Shown piece by piece: positions 51,222 through 59,237 of a stretch of DNA of 64,000 nucleotides. The notes beneath the pieces were generated by a model, which had not been told where the DNA came from, ran no database searches, and worked only from the letters and a program-made list of their open reading frames with translations. How positions within the stretch are numbered: the stretch's first letter is position 1; each line of letters opens with the position of its first letter. A program made the position numbers and the translations under genes. This DNA is from Clostridiales bacterium (GTDB taxonomy: Bacteria; Bacillota; Clostridia; Tissierellales; GPF-1): contig JABXKS010000067.1 in assembly GCA_013619125.1 (NCBI GenBank), forward strand, positions 1 through 64,000, in the 5' to 3' direction.

Positions 51222-51251
51222 AAAAACGAAACTGAGAAGTTTCGTTTTTTT
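51222..51251 (+). terminator. Terminator
   Basis: AAAAACGAAACT and AGTTTCGTTTTT form a 12-bp stem around GAGA, with a T run. Confidence 0.9.
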
Positions 51252-51295
51252 ATGGAGAAAACGAAACATATCTAGACCAATAATTAAAATTCCGT

Positions 51296-51313
51296 AATTG
51301 GTATAGACAGATT
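51296..51313. promoter_or_regulatory. NagR-like operator 1
   Basis: AATTGGTATAGACAGATT resembles the palindromic box AATTGGTCTAGACCAATT of GntR/HutC-family amino-sugar repressors. It overlaps the -35 element. A weaker half-site (CTAGACCAAT) lies at 51272-51281. Confidence 0.7.
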
Positions 51314-51332
51314 ATCTTTCCCGTGTTATGAT
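51304..51332 (+). promoter_or_regulatory. Promoter of the murQ operon
   Basis: TAGACA (51304-51309) and TATGAT (51327-51332) are spaced by exactly 17 bases. Confidence 0.75.
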
Positions 51333-51342
51333 GCTTTTAGCA

Positions 51343-51360
51343 AATTGGTATAGACCGATT
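51343..51360. promoter_or_regulatory. NagR-like operator 2
   Basis: AATTGGTATAGACCGATT is a near-palindrome that shares 16 of 18 bases with operator 1, 47 bases downstream of it. It covers the expected transcription start. Confidence 0.75.
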
Positions 51361-51377
51361 GGAGTAGGAGTGATGAA

Positions 51378-52286
51378 ATGTTAGAGGGGTTAGGAACTGA
51401 AACACGCAATGCGTGTACAGAAAATTTAGACGAAATGTCTGTTGAAAAGTTTCTGGAAACAATGAATAAAGAAGATCAACAAGTTGCGATAGCGGTCGGG
51501 AAAACGATAAACCAGATTGAAAAAGTCGTGAATATGGCAACCAACTCTTTCGAACAAGGTGGAAGATTGATATACATAGGTGCAGGAACCAGCGGACGTT
51601 TGGGTGTGCTGGATGCGGTGGAATGCCCGCCGACATTTTCAACCTCGCCGGACCAGGTAGTGGGGCTAATTGCAGGCGGAGAGAAAGCGTTTGTCAAGGC
51701 AGTAGAAGGCGCTGAAGACAGTTTTGACTTAGCGGCAGAGGATCTGAAAAAACTCGAGTTGCATGCGCATGATACAGTTGTTGGCATCGCGGCAAGCGGA
51801 CGAACCCCGTATGTGATTGGTGGATTGCGATATGCAAATGAGATTGGCGCGCAAACTGCGGCGGTCGCATGCAACCGAAATTCATTGATTGGCGCGGAAG
51901 CGCAGGTTGCAATCGAGGTGGAAACTGGTCCCGAAGTGTTAACAGGCTCGACACGTTTGAAAGCGGGCACGGCACAAAAAATGGTTCTAAATATGATATC
52001 AACGGCCGCCATGATTTTTATGGGCAAAGCATATAATAATCTGATGGTCGATGTAAATTTGTCAAATGAGAAGCTGGTTGACCGCGCAAAGCGGATTATC
52101 ATGCAAGCAACAGGCGTGACCTATTCGGTTGCGGAGTTGAAATTGCAAGAGGCCAATCGCCGCCCCAAGGTCGCGATTGTCATGATTGAAACGCATTCAG
52201 ATCGACAGCAAGCGGAAGCGTTGCTTGAGAAGACATCTGGATTTGTTAAAAAAGCAATAGAGTTGGGAAAGGGGGAGAAGAAATAA
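51378..52286 (+). CDS. murQ: N-acetylmuramic acid 6-phosphate etherase
   Basis: The 302-residue SIS-domain protein has GAGTSGRLGVLDAVECPPTF, GIAASGRTPYV and the C-terminal TGVTYSVAELKLQEANRRPK, all MurQ motifs. It removes lactate from MurNAc 6-phosphate to give GlcNAc 6-phosphate in the cytosol. It is first in a nine-gene operon for uptake and breakdown of muropeptide sugars. AGGAGTGATGAA precedes the ATG. Confidence 0.95.
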   Translation: MLEGLGTETRNACTENLDEMSVEKFLETMNKEDQQVAIAVGKTINQIEKVVNMATNSFEQGGRLIYIGAGTSGRLGVLDAVECPPTFSTSPDQVVGLIAGGEKAFVKAVEGAEDSFDLAAEDLKKLELHAHDTVVGIAASGRTPYVIGGLRYANEIGAQTAAVACNRNSLIGAEAQVAIEVETGPEVLTGSTRLKAGTAQKMVLNMISTAAMIFMGKAYNNLMVDVNLSNEKLVDRAKRIIMQATGVTYSVAELKLQEANRRPKVAIVMIETHSDRQQAEALLEKTSGFVKKAIELGKGEKK

Positions 52287-52606
52287 TGAAAGTGATGTTT
52301 GTATGTGCAGGCGGTATGTCTACAGCATTGACTGCAAAGAAATTGGTTGAAGTAGCCGAAAAGAATCAAGTAGAGATGGATGTTATAGCGCGAGGAACAA
52401 CGGATTTTATGAATGAATTGCAAGACCATTCGTATGACATTGTCTTGGTGGCACCGCAGATTCGTCATCGATTCAAGGAAGTGCAAGCTGAAGTGGCGAA
52501 ACATGAAAATGTGGTTTGTGTAAAAATTCCACCAAACATGTATGCACCAATGGAGCAAAGTGTTAAGAAATTATTCGAATTTATTATGGATGCTTTAAAA
52601 AAATAA
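52286..52606 (+). CDS. PTS EIIB, lactose/cellobiose family
   Basis: The 106-residue protein has the phosphocysteine loop VCAGGMSTALTAKK (Cys7) and VAPQIRHRFKEV, typical of cellobiose-type EIIB. Its ATG overlaps the murQ stop (TAATG), so translation is coupled. In this context it probably serves a MurNAc-containing disaccharide rather than cellobiose. Confidence 0.9.
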   Translation: MKVMFVCAGGMSTALTAKKLVEVAEKNQVEMDVIARGTTDFMNELQDHSYDIVLVAPQIRHRFKEVQAEVAKHENVVCVKIPPNMYAPMEQSVKKLFEFIMDALKK

Positions 52607-52632
52607 TTTTATAACCGAAAGGGGACATCAGT

Positions 52633-53895
52633 ATGGATAAGTTTTTTCTTTTCCTAGAGGAAAAGGTTTCTGAACCGATGGCGCGATTGGCGGAGCAACG
52701 TCATTTGCGTGCGGTTCGAGACGGTATTGTTGCAACACTTCCGATTATCATTGTAGGTTCTTTTATTCTCATTCTTGCCTTTCCTCCATTGCCTCCAGAG
52801 TGGGCGATTTCACAATGGGCGAAAGCCAACATTGGAACGATTCTGCTTCCTTATCGCATGACCATGTATATCATGTCGTTGTATGCGGCGTGGGGCATTG
52901 GATATAGCTTGTCGAAGTCTTATAAGCTGGATGGCGTTTCCGGAGGAAACTTAAGTGTCATGGCATTTTTAATGACACTTATGCCTAAGATCGCGATTGA
53001 AGGATTTGGTCTTGCAATTCCAATGGGATTCCTTGGTGGAGGCGGCATGTTTGTGGCCATTATTACATCAATTTTTGCCGTTGAAATTATGCGTCTCGTA
53101 TTGAAATCAGGGTTTAAAATAACGATGCCTGAACAGGTGCCATCGAGTGTAGCGCGAAGCTTTGAGGCGTTGACTCCAACAGCGGCTGTGGTCATTATTA
53201 TGACATTGATTACAATTGTATTCGGTTTTGATTGGCATGGCGTAGTTGCCGCAGGATTGGCACCGTTTGTAAAAACATCTGATACCTGGATTGGTGTTAT
53301 GATTCCGGTATCCTTGATTACCTTGTTCTGGTCAGCTGGTATTCACGGTGTTTCAGTTGTTGGTTCAGTTGCTCGTCCGATCTGGACGATTTTACTGGAT
53401 GGCAATACAGCGGCTCATGCGGCTGGAGAAGCGATGCCATATATTGCCCCAGAACCTTTTTACCAATGGTTTATCTGGATTGGTGGCGCGGGTGCGACTA
53501 TCGGTTTGGTTTTGCTTTTGGCTTTCGCGGCAAAATCGAAATATGCGAAGTCATTGGGACGCACAGCGTTGGCACCGGGATTGTTCAACATTAATGAGCC
53601 ATTGATCTTCGGCGCACCGATTGTTTTGAATCCAATTTTACTAATTCCATTTATTATTGCACCGGTTGTTATGGGAACCATTGCATACATCGCAACAAGT
53701 CTTGGCATGGTTGGGAAAGTTTTCATCCTAGCACCATGGACGTTGCCTGGACCAATAGGCGCGTATATCGCGACTGGCGGCGACTGGCGAGCAGCAGTAT
53801 TGAATGTCATTTTGATTGGGGTTTCCGTTGTAATTTACTACCCATTCTTCAAAATGTATGACAAACAACAATTAGAACTGGAAACGCAAGAGTAG
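52633..53895 (+). CDS. PTS EIIC, lactose/cellobiose family
   Basis: The 420-residue integral membrane protein has about ten segments and Lac-family motifs HGVSVVGSVARPIWT, FNINEPLIFGAPIVLNPILLIPF. It transports and supports phosphorylation of a beta-linked disaccharide. Placement between murQ and mupG suggests MurNAc-GlcNAc as cargo. AAAGGGGACATC precedes the ATG. Confidence 0.9.
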   Translation: MDKFFLFLEEKVSEPMARLAEQRHLRAVRDGIVATLPIIIVGSFILILAFPPLPPEWAISQWAKANIGTILLPYRMTMYIMSLYAAWGIGYSLSKSYKLDGVSGGNLSVMAFLMTLMPKIAIEGFGLAIPMGFLGGGGMFVAIITSIFAVEIMRLVLKSGFKITMPEQVPSSVARSFEALTPTAAVVIIMTLITIVFGFDWHGVVAAGLAPFVKTSDTWIGVMIPVSLITLFWSAGIHGVSVVGSVARPIWTILLDGNTAAHAAGEAMPYIAPEPFYQWFIWIGGAGATIGLVLLLAFAAKSKYAKSLGRTALAPGLFNINEPLIFGAPIVLNPILLIPFIIAPVVMGTIAYIATSLGMVGKVFILAPWTLPGPIGAYIATGGDWRAAVLNVILIGVSVVIYYPFFKMYDKQQLELETQE

Positions 53896-53903
53896 AGAAC
53901 GGC

Positions 53904-53929
53904 GCTTAGGTGAAAGCTTTCACCTAAGC
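53904..53929 (+). terminator. 26-bp perfect palindrome between EIIC and EIIA
   Basis: GCTTAGGTGAAAG and its exact complement CTTTCACCTAAGC are adjacent, followed by CCCTTTT. It may be a partial terminator that lowers expression of downstream genes or a stability element. Confidence 0.65.
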
Positions 53930-53952
53930 CCTTTTGATTAGGAGTGAAAAAT

Positions 53953-54270
53953 ATGGAAGAATTAATTTTTGGCATTATTTCCCATGGTGGTACGGCAAGA
54001 GGATTGGCGTATGAAGCATTTGAAGCAGCGCTGGAAGGCGATTTTGCTCAAGCGGACGAATTGATGAAAGAAGCGGAGATGGAGATTGGCGAGGCGCACA
54101 AGCTTCAAACTTCAACCCTGCAAAGGGAAGCGTCGGGTGAAAAATTTGATGTGGGTGTGATTTTTGTTCATGCACAGGACCATTTGATGACGGCGATGGC
54201 AGAAAAGTCTTTACTGAAACAAATGATTGAAATGCAGAAGCGAATTGTCAAGCTGGAGGGAAAGGTATGA
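53953..54270 (+). CDS. PTS EIIA, lactose/cellobiose family
   Basis: The 105-residue helical protein has the EIIA-Lac motif FVHAQDHLMTA, with His73 as the likely phosphate carrier, and IISHGGTARGLAYEA at the start. It passes phosphate from HPr to the EIIB encoded upstream. ATTAGGAGTG precedes the ATG at 53953. It overlaps mupG by four bases. Confidence 0.92.
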   Translation: MEELIFGIISHGGTARGLAYEAFEAALEGDFAQADELMKEAEMEIGEAHKLQTSTLQREASGEKFDVGVIFVHAQDHLMTAMAEKSLLKQMIEMQKRIVKLEGKV

Positions 54271-55364
54271 AAAGACTAGGGGTTTCCATTTATCCAGAAA
54301 AGGCGTCGGTACAAGAGAACAAGGCCTATTTGGCTACAGCAGCAAAGCATGGATTTGATCGGGTGTTTTCTTGTCTGCTAAGCGTGGATGCCAGCCAAAA
54401 AGAGAAAATTGTTCAGGAATTTTTAGATATCAATACTTATGCAAAGTCGCTTGGAATGGAAGTGACCGTAGACGTAAATCCTCGTGTGTTTGCGGAGTTG
54501 GGAATCGGTTATAATGACCTATCGTTTTTTAAGGAAATTGGTGCAGACGGAATTCGTCTGGACATGGGTTTTACCGGACGTGAAGAGGCAATGATGACGT
54601 TCAATCCGGAAGGACTCCTCGTGGAAATCAATATGAGTATCGACACGCGTATGATAGACAATATCTTTGACTATATGCCGAATCCCAATAAGTTGATTGG
54701 CAGCCATAATTTCTATCCGCATCGTTTCACTGGATTGTCACCGGAGTTTGTAGAAAAGACAACAAGACAATACAAGTCTTACGGTATGCGGACAGCGGCT
54801 TTTATTTCCTCGCAGCAGGCAAGTTTTGGACCGTGGCCTGTAACCGATGGATTAGTGACCATGGAAATGCACCGCGATCTTCCGGTTGATGTGCAATTGA
54901 AGCATTACATTGCAATGAATGGGTTGATGGATGATGTGATGATATCCAATTGTTTTGCGAGTGAAGAGGAGTTGGAACGCCTTGGTTCCTTAAATCGAGA
55001 TCTTTTAACACTGGATGTGACGCCGGTCAACGAGATCCCGAAAGTCGAGGCTTCCATTCTATTTGAAGAGCTTCATTTCAATCGCGGAGATATCAACGAG
55101 TATGTCGTTCGTTCGACCATGTCCCGAGTGAAGCATAAGGGGCATCAATTTAATGTGTTCAATACACCAGATATCAAACGGGGCGACGTTGTCGTTGAAA
55201 GCAGCGAGTACGGTCATTATGCTGGCGAGATGCAAATTGCACTGAAAGATATGCCTAATAGCGGGAAAAGCAATGTAGTGGGGCACATTCGAAAGGAAGA
55301 GCATTTTCTTTTAGATTTGATTCAACCGTGGCAGAAGTTCCGACTTCGACCCACAAAAGGGTAG
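54267..55364 (+). CDS. mupG: 6-phospho-N-acetylmuramidase (DUF871)
   Basis: The 365-residue protein matches the DUF871 family that includes Staphylococcus MupG: LGVSIYPEKASVQENKAYL, DVNPRVFAELGI, GADGIRLDMGFTG, LIGSHNFYPHRFTGLS and the C-terminal RGDVVVESSEYGHYAGE. MupG splits MurNAc6P-GlcNAc into MurNAc 6-phosphate and GlcNAc in the cytosol. With murQ and the kinase this gives a full route. It overlaps the EIIA gene by four bases (ATGA). Confidence 0.9.
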   Translation: MKRLGVSIYPEKASVQENKAYLATAAKHGFDRVFSCLLSVDASQKEKIVQEFLDINTYAKSLGMEVTVDVNPRVFAELGIGYNDLSFFKEIGADGIRLDMGFTGREEAMMTFNPEGLLVEINMSIDTRMIDNIFDYMPNPNKLIGSHNFYPHRFTGLSPEFVEKTTRQYKSYGMRTAAFISSQQASFGPWPVTDGLVTMEMHRDLPVDVQLKHYIAMNGLMDDVMISNCFASEEELERLGSLNRDLLTLDVTPVNEIPKVEASILFEELHFNRGDINEYVVRSTMSRVKHKGHQFNVFNTPDIKRGDVVVESSEYGHYAGEMQIALKDMPNSGKSNVVGHIRKEEHFLLDLIQPWQKFRLRPTKG

Positions 55365-55369
55365 TAGTT

Positions 55370-56242
55370 ATGACAATGATTTTGTCGATTGATGGCGGAG
55401 GAACAAAAACCTTAGGCGTTGTATACGATGAATGCGGGAGAGAAGTGGAACGTTGGACCGCAGGACCGGCGGCGCTTCATGTTGATTTCGAAGCGGCCTG
55501 GGAAGCAATTGAATGGATTGTTGACCAAGCAACAAAATACCAACCAACCGTGGTTCTCGGTATCAGCGGCGCAGAAACCTCAGCGAAGGCTGCTGAGATT
55601 CCCACAAGGATTTACATGAAATTCGGTCTTGAATCGGAGATCATGAGTGATATAAAATTAAGTTACTTTGCGCATCATGGAAAGAAATCTGGTATGGATA
55701 TCATTGCGGGAACCGGGAGTGTCGTGATGGCATTTACGGGCGAACAATTTGTAATTCGTGGTGGATGGGGTCCGCGTTTGGGCGATGAGGGCAGTGCTTT
55801 TGGGCTTGTTCGTTCAATTGTACAATCCCTTTTGGCATTTCTGGAAGAGGAAGAACGAGTGGACGAAGTTGAGGAAGTGCTCAACATGATCGGCGTTCGA
55901 GACAAAGCGGAATTGATCCAATGGACGTACAAGCAGGATCGAATGTCTTTTGCTGGAGCGGCAAAAAAATTGGCACAGTCAAACCATGTACTAATCCAGG
56001 AAGCAGTTCGTAAGGAAGCGGAAGCCTTGGCTAAGCAGGCGGGGCAGCTAGTATTGAAATTACAAGAGCCGTTTGAAATTGGACTGACGGGATCGGTTTT
56101 TGAAAAGAATGAAGATTTTGCTCGCCATTTTCAAAGCGTTTTGAACGGATATGCAGGCAAAAGCCTTTCCTATCATCCGATGCATGAGGAAAATGTCTTC
56201 GGTGGGTATCGGTATCTCATGGGGAAATGGCAATCAAATTAA
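55370..56242 (+). CDS. N-acetylglucosamine/MurNAc kinase (BadF/BcrA-type ATPase)
   Basis: The 290-residue protein is an ASKHA kinase: phosphate loop SIDGGGTKTLGVVYDE, IAGTGSVVMAF, GGWGPRLGDEGSAFGL, GLTGSVFEKN. Close families are GlcNAc kinase and clostridial MurK, which acts on both MurNAc and GlcNAc. Here it probably phosphorylates the GlcNAc freed by MupG, or MurNAc. The start at 55370 follows AAAGGGTAG, six bases after the mupG stop. Confidence 0.85.
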   Translation: MTMILSIDGGGTKTLGVVYDECGREVERWTAGPAALHVDFEAAWEAIEWIVDQATKYQPTVVLGISGAETSAKAAEIPTRIYMKFGLESEIMSDIKLSYFAHHGKKSGMDIIAGTGSVVMAFTGEQFVIRGGWGPRLGDEGSAFGLVRSIVQSLLAFLEEEERVDEVEEVLNMIGVRDKAELIQWTYKQDRMSFAGAAKKLAQSNHVLIQEAVRKEAEALAKQAGQLVLKLQEPFEIGLTGSVFEKNEDFARHFQSVLNGYAGKSLSYHPMHEENVFGGYRYLMGKWQSN

Positions 56243-56269
56243 AAATTGTGAAATTCTAACATCAGAATT

Positions 56270-56278
56270 TGGTATAAT
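56270..56278 (+). promoter_or_regulatory. Internal extended -10 promoter
   Basis: TGGTATAAT is an extended -10 element placed 15 bases before the small membrane protein gene. A 7-bp hairpin AAATTCT/AGAATTT lies just upstream, and TTGGTATA also resembles half of a NagR-like box. It could give separate expression of the regulator. Confidence 0.55.
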
Positions 56279-56293
56279 AGAAGGAGTGGTCAA

Positions 56294-56578
56294 ATGAGTA
56301 CATCAATTCAAAGTTTTTCATTTAAAGGCGCGATTTTGATAGCGTGTAGTGTTTTGTTATTGAATATTGGCGTTATTCCTCTACTGGTCATGCTGGGGAT
56401 TTCTCAGAGTATGGCGGCTGTTTTTGTAAATGGCCTTCTTTCCAGTGGTAGTATTGCTTATATCAGTGTTTTTATTGACGGGAATCAGGAAAGAAAAACA
56501 TTTTTGAAGCGATATGGACTGTTTGGCTTATTATTTGGGATTACTGCGTACTTATGGTCAATAAATATTTTTATTTAA
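56294..56578 (+). CDS. Small membrane protein in the mur operon
   Basis: The 94-residue protein has three hydrophobic helices (about 11-33, 37-60 and 74-93) with charged loops, and no family I recognise. AGAAGGAGTGGTCAA precedes the ATG. It lies between the kinase and the repressor gene, with its own promoter. A role in transport or envelope sensing is possible but unproven. Confidence 0.65.
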   Translation: MSTSIQSFSFKGAILIACSVLLLNIGVIPLLVMLGISQSMAAVFVNGLLSSGSIAYISVFIDGNQERKTFLKRYGLFGLLFGITAYLWSINIFI

Positions 56579-56590
56579 GGAAGAATTCTT

Positions 56591-57295
56591 ATGCGTATAC
56601 CGATACATCTTACCATTTATGAAGACATCAAAAAGGATATTTTGAACGGAAAATTCGCGCCGAATGAAGCAATTCCTTCAGAGCGCAACATTAGCGTGCA
56701 CTATAATGTCAGTAGAATGACCGTTCGCCAGGCGATTAATCAATTGGTATTTGATGGATATCTGTATCGTAAAAAGGGAAGCGGAACCTTTGTTTCAGAA
56801 AAGGTAAGAGGCAACTTCGCCAAAGGCGTGATTGGTTTTGAAGCCGAGATGGAGCGACGCGGTTACAGCACATCAAATCAAGAATTGCTTTTTCAAAAGG
56901 AACTGCCGTCTGACGAGGTGGTAAAAGCCTTGGAGATCGAATCTTTCGAAGGCGTTTTTCATATCGAACGAGTCCGCTTTGCGGATGGCCTGCCTATGGC
57001 AGTGGAGCAGTCCTATCGAGCCCTTCGTGTTTCACCGAATTTGAAGGAGCGTGATTTGAGCGATTCACTAATGAAGGAATTGGAAGTCTTGGGATATGAA
57101 ATTGGCTACGCAGATCAATCCATTCATGCGGTGTTGGCAACGGAGAGTCAAGCTGCTGCATTGGGGATCGAACCAAAGAGTCCACTGCTCTTGGTGCGTT
57201 TGATTATTCATAGCTCGGATGGTGATGTGTTGCAATATAGCCTGATTTATTATCGCGCCGACCGTTATTCTGTCAAACAGATTTTGAGTCCGTGA
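56591..57295 (+). CDS. GntR/HutC-family repressor (NagR-like)
   Basis: The 234-residue protein has a GntR winged HTH (AIPSERNISVHYNVSRMTVRQAINQL, about 23-48) and a UTRA ligand-binding domain (about 80-230). This is the HutC subfamily that includes NagR/YvoA, which bind amino-sugar phosphates. The two AATTGGTATAGAC boxes before murQ are its likely targets, so it probably represses the operon until GlcNAc 6-phosphate or MurNAc 6-phosphate appears. Confidence 0.88.
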   Translation: MRIPIHLTIYEDIKKDILNGKFAPNEAIPSERNISVHYNVSRMTVRQAINQLVFDGYLYRKKGSGTFVSEKVRGNFAKGVIGFEAEMERRGYSTSNQELLFQKELPSDEVVKALEIESFEGVFHIERVRFADGLPMAVEQSYRALRVSPNLKERDLSDSLMKELEVLGYEIGYADQSIHAVLATESQAAALGIEPKSPLLLVRLIIHSSDGDVLQYSLIYYRADRYSVKQILSP

Positions 57296-57314
57296 CAAAG
57301 GAATAGGAGAGGAC

Positions 57315-58442
57315 ATGTTAGGCATTGGAGTGATGACAGGAACCAGCCTGGACGGGGTGGATCTTTGTCTGATTGAGATAAATGATGAGTTTCGGAAGAC
57401 GAAATTGATAGAGTTTGATTCCTATCCGTATTCCGAAAAAATGATTAATAAAATACGATCAACCTTGAGAGAGCCGGTTCTTACGCTTGAAGCAATTACA
57501 AAATTGGATTTCGAAATTGGAGAAGAATTGGCATATGCGATGAATCGATTTATCGATGAAAAGCAGATTGTGAGAAGAAAAATCGATTTTGCTGCGATTC
57601 ACGGGCAAACCATGTGGCATAATTCAAAGGCGAACGGGATGGTTCCATCCACGTTGCAAATTGGAAACCCAAGCATTGTGGCGCAACGAACGGGTTTAAC
57701 CATCGTTTCGAATTTTCGAGAAAAGGATATTGCATGCGGTGGGGAAGGTGCACCGCTTGTGCCGGCAACGGAATATCTTCTGTATCAGGATCCGAAAAAG
57801 AACCAAGTTTTTGTCAATATTGGAGGGATCTGCAACCTGACATACTTGCCGAAGAACAATAAAAAAGAGCAGGTGCGTGCATTTGACACTGGTCCAGGCA
57901 ATATGATGATGAATTATGTGACAAGCCGTTATTATCAGTTACCGTATGATTCCGGAGGGAAAATCGCAGCGACTGGAACCGTGGTGCAAGAATTGTTTCA
58001 GGAACTGATTTTGCATCCATATTTGTCACAACCCATTCCCAAGAGCACAGGTCGTGAACAGTTCGGAGACGCCTATACAGAGTCGATGATTCAGAAGTAC
58101 GCATCGGAAAAATCAGAAGACTTGCTTTGTACATTCACGCATTTTTCTGCGTATGCATTGGTAGAAGGGTTGAAACAGTTGGATGTCATCGACGCAATCT
58201 TTATTGCAGGAGGCGGTGTGCACAATGGATATTTACGTACATGCATCAAGCGTTACCTACAAAAAGCTGAGATCGATGCGTCGATTGATTCTTTTGAAAA
58301 GGTAAGCAATCCAGATGCGAAAGAGGCAGTTGCTTTTGCGGTCTTGGGTTATTTACGCTTGCGTGAAATGCCGGGGAACTTGCCAAGTGCAACCGGAGCG
58401 AAACGGGAGACAATATTGGGTAGCGTCATTTTGCCAAATTAA
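57315..58442 (+). CDS. anmK: Anhydro-N-acetylmuramic acid kinase
   Basis: The 375-residue protein has AnmK motifs: GVMTGTSLDGVDLCL, AIHGQTMWHN, GIGN-type FVNIGGICNLTYL, FDTGPGNMMMNY and IFIAGGGVHNGYL. It cleaves the 1,6-anhydro ring and phosphorylates to MurNAc 6-phosphate, the MurQ substrate. This implies uptake of anhydro sugars produced by lytic transglycosylases, which is best known in Gram-negative bacteria. GAATAGGAGAGGAC precedes the ATG. Confidence 0.93.
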   Translation: MLGIGVMTGTSLDGVDLCLIEINDEFRKTKLIEFDSYPYSEKMINKIRSTLREPVLTLEAITKLDFEIGEELAYAMNRFIDEKQIVRRKIDFAAIHGQTMWHNSKANGMVPSTLQIGNPSIVAQRTGLTIVSNFREKDIACGGEGAPLVPATEYLLYQDPKKNQVFVNIGGICNLTYLPKNNKKEQVRAFDTGPGNMMMNYVTSRYYQLPYDSGGKIAATGTVVQELFQELILHPYLSQPIPKSTGREQFGDAYTESMIQKYASEKSEDLLCTFTHFSAYALVEGLKQLDVIDAIFIAGGGVHNGYLRTCIKRYLQKAEIDASIDSFEKVSNPDAKEAVAFAVLGYLRLREMPGNLPSATGAKRETILGSVILPN

Positions 58443-58456
58443 GAAAGCGACAAGAA

Positions 58457-58535
58457 GCCGAATATCTAATTTGGCAGAATTGATATTTTTTTGTTTTCTG
58501 TAATCCGCTGAGTATCTAGCTTGGCGGATTTTTTA
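58457..58535 (+). terminator. Tandem terminators after anmK
   Basis: The first stem GCCGAAT/ATTTGGC (58457-58475) and the second AATCCGC/GCGGATT (58502-58530) share the inner sequence TATCTA and TTGGC and are both followed by T runs, suggesting one arose by duplication of the other. Confidence 0.75.
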
Positions 58536-58565
58536 TGAAAATATTATCAAAAAGCAACTGACAGA

Positions 58566-58606
58566 AAAGAGTCGATATCTCCTATTGAGATATCGACTCT
58601 TTATTT
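58566..58606. terminator. Bidirectional terminator
   Basis: AAAGAGTCGATATCTC and GAGATATCGACTCTTT form a perfect 16-bp stem with loop CTATT between convergent genes. Confidence 0.9.
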
Positions 58607-58608
58607 AC

Positions 58609-59109
58609 CTAGTTAGCGCCGCAGCACTTTTTGTATTTCTTTCCTGATCCGCAAGGACAAGGTTCATTTCTGCCGATTTTCTTTGGCTTGATGACTTGCT
58701 TGGACTTGTTGAAGTCTTTGTGGATTTGCTTGCGTTTTTCTTCGTCAAGAATTCCATCCCATTCTTCCAAGTCGTATAGCCAATCTGCTTTCGCATTGTG
58801 CATGTTCCATAATAATTTTTCCCAGTTGATTGTTGCTTTGATTTCTGTCTCTGCTTCCAAAGAATCCAAATCAATTTCTTCTTCCAGGCTTTCGTTGATG
58901 CCGTCAAGGAATCCGACAAAAGTCAAGGCTTCCATATCAAAGGAAGCGGCAAGGGCTTCAATGGTTCCCTCCATCACTTGTTGCTTTTCCCCGATCAGTT
59001 TTTGATAGACTGTGGTTTCTTGAGGCAGATAGTCACCCCAGAATTTGTCATAGTCTGCTTGGGTATCCAAGACTTCTAGTTGTTTGCTCCACTCTTCATA
59101 TAATTTCAT
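58609..59109 (-). CDS. SEC-C metal-binding domain protein
   Basis: The 166-residue protein ends in a SEC-C zinc-binding motif, [19 protein letters not shown], as in the SecA tail. The rest is helical and acidic with no other known domain. It may bind ribosomes or partner proteins through the motif; the role is unknown. AAAGGATGAATCG precedes the ATG. Confidence 0.85.
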   Translation of the reverse strand: MKLYEEWSKQLEVLDTQADYDKFWGDYLPQETTVYQKLIGEKQQVMEGTIEALAASFDMEALTFVGFLDGINESLEEEIDLDSLEAETEIKATINWEKLLWNMHNAKADWLYDLEEWDGILDEEKRKQIHKDFNKSKQVIKPKKIGRNEPCPCGSGKKYKKCCGAN

Positions 59110-59178
59110 CGATTCATCCTTTCGGTTTTTTCCATCCTCATTATATGGTCAGTTTTCAGATTTGTCTAGTATAATCCC

Positions 59179-59207
59179 TTGTGAGAAGACAGAAAAAAAA
59201 CTATAAT
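59179..59207 (+). promoter_or_regulatory. Promoter of the malic enzyme operon
   Basis: TTGTGA (59179-59184) and TATAAT (59202-59207) are spaced by 17 bases. Confidence 0.8.
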
Positions 59208-59237
59208 AGTAGTGTTACGAGGAAAGGCGGGGATAAA

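Noticed and set aside
51476-52102. 208-codon open frame antisense to murQ
   Set aside because: No start signal, low-complexity Ala/Ser/Pro content, and MurQ motifs on the other strand.
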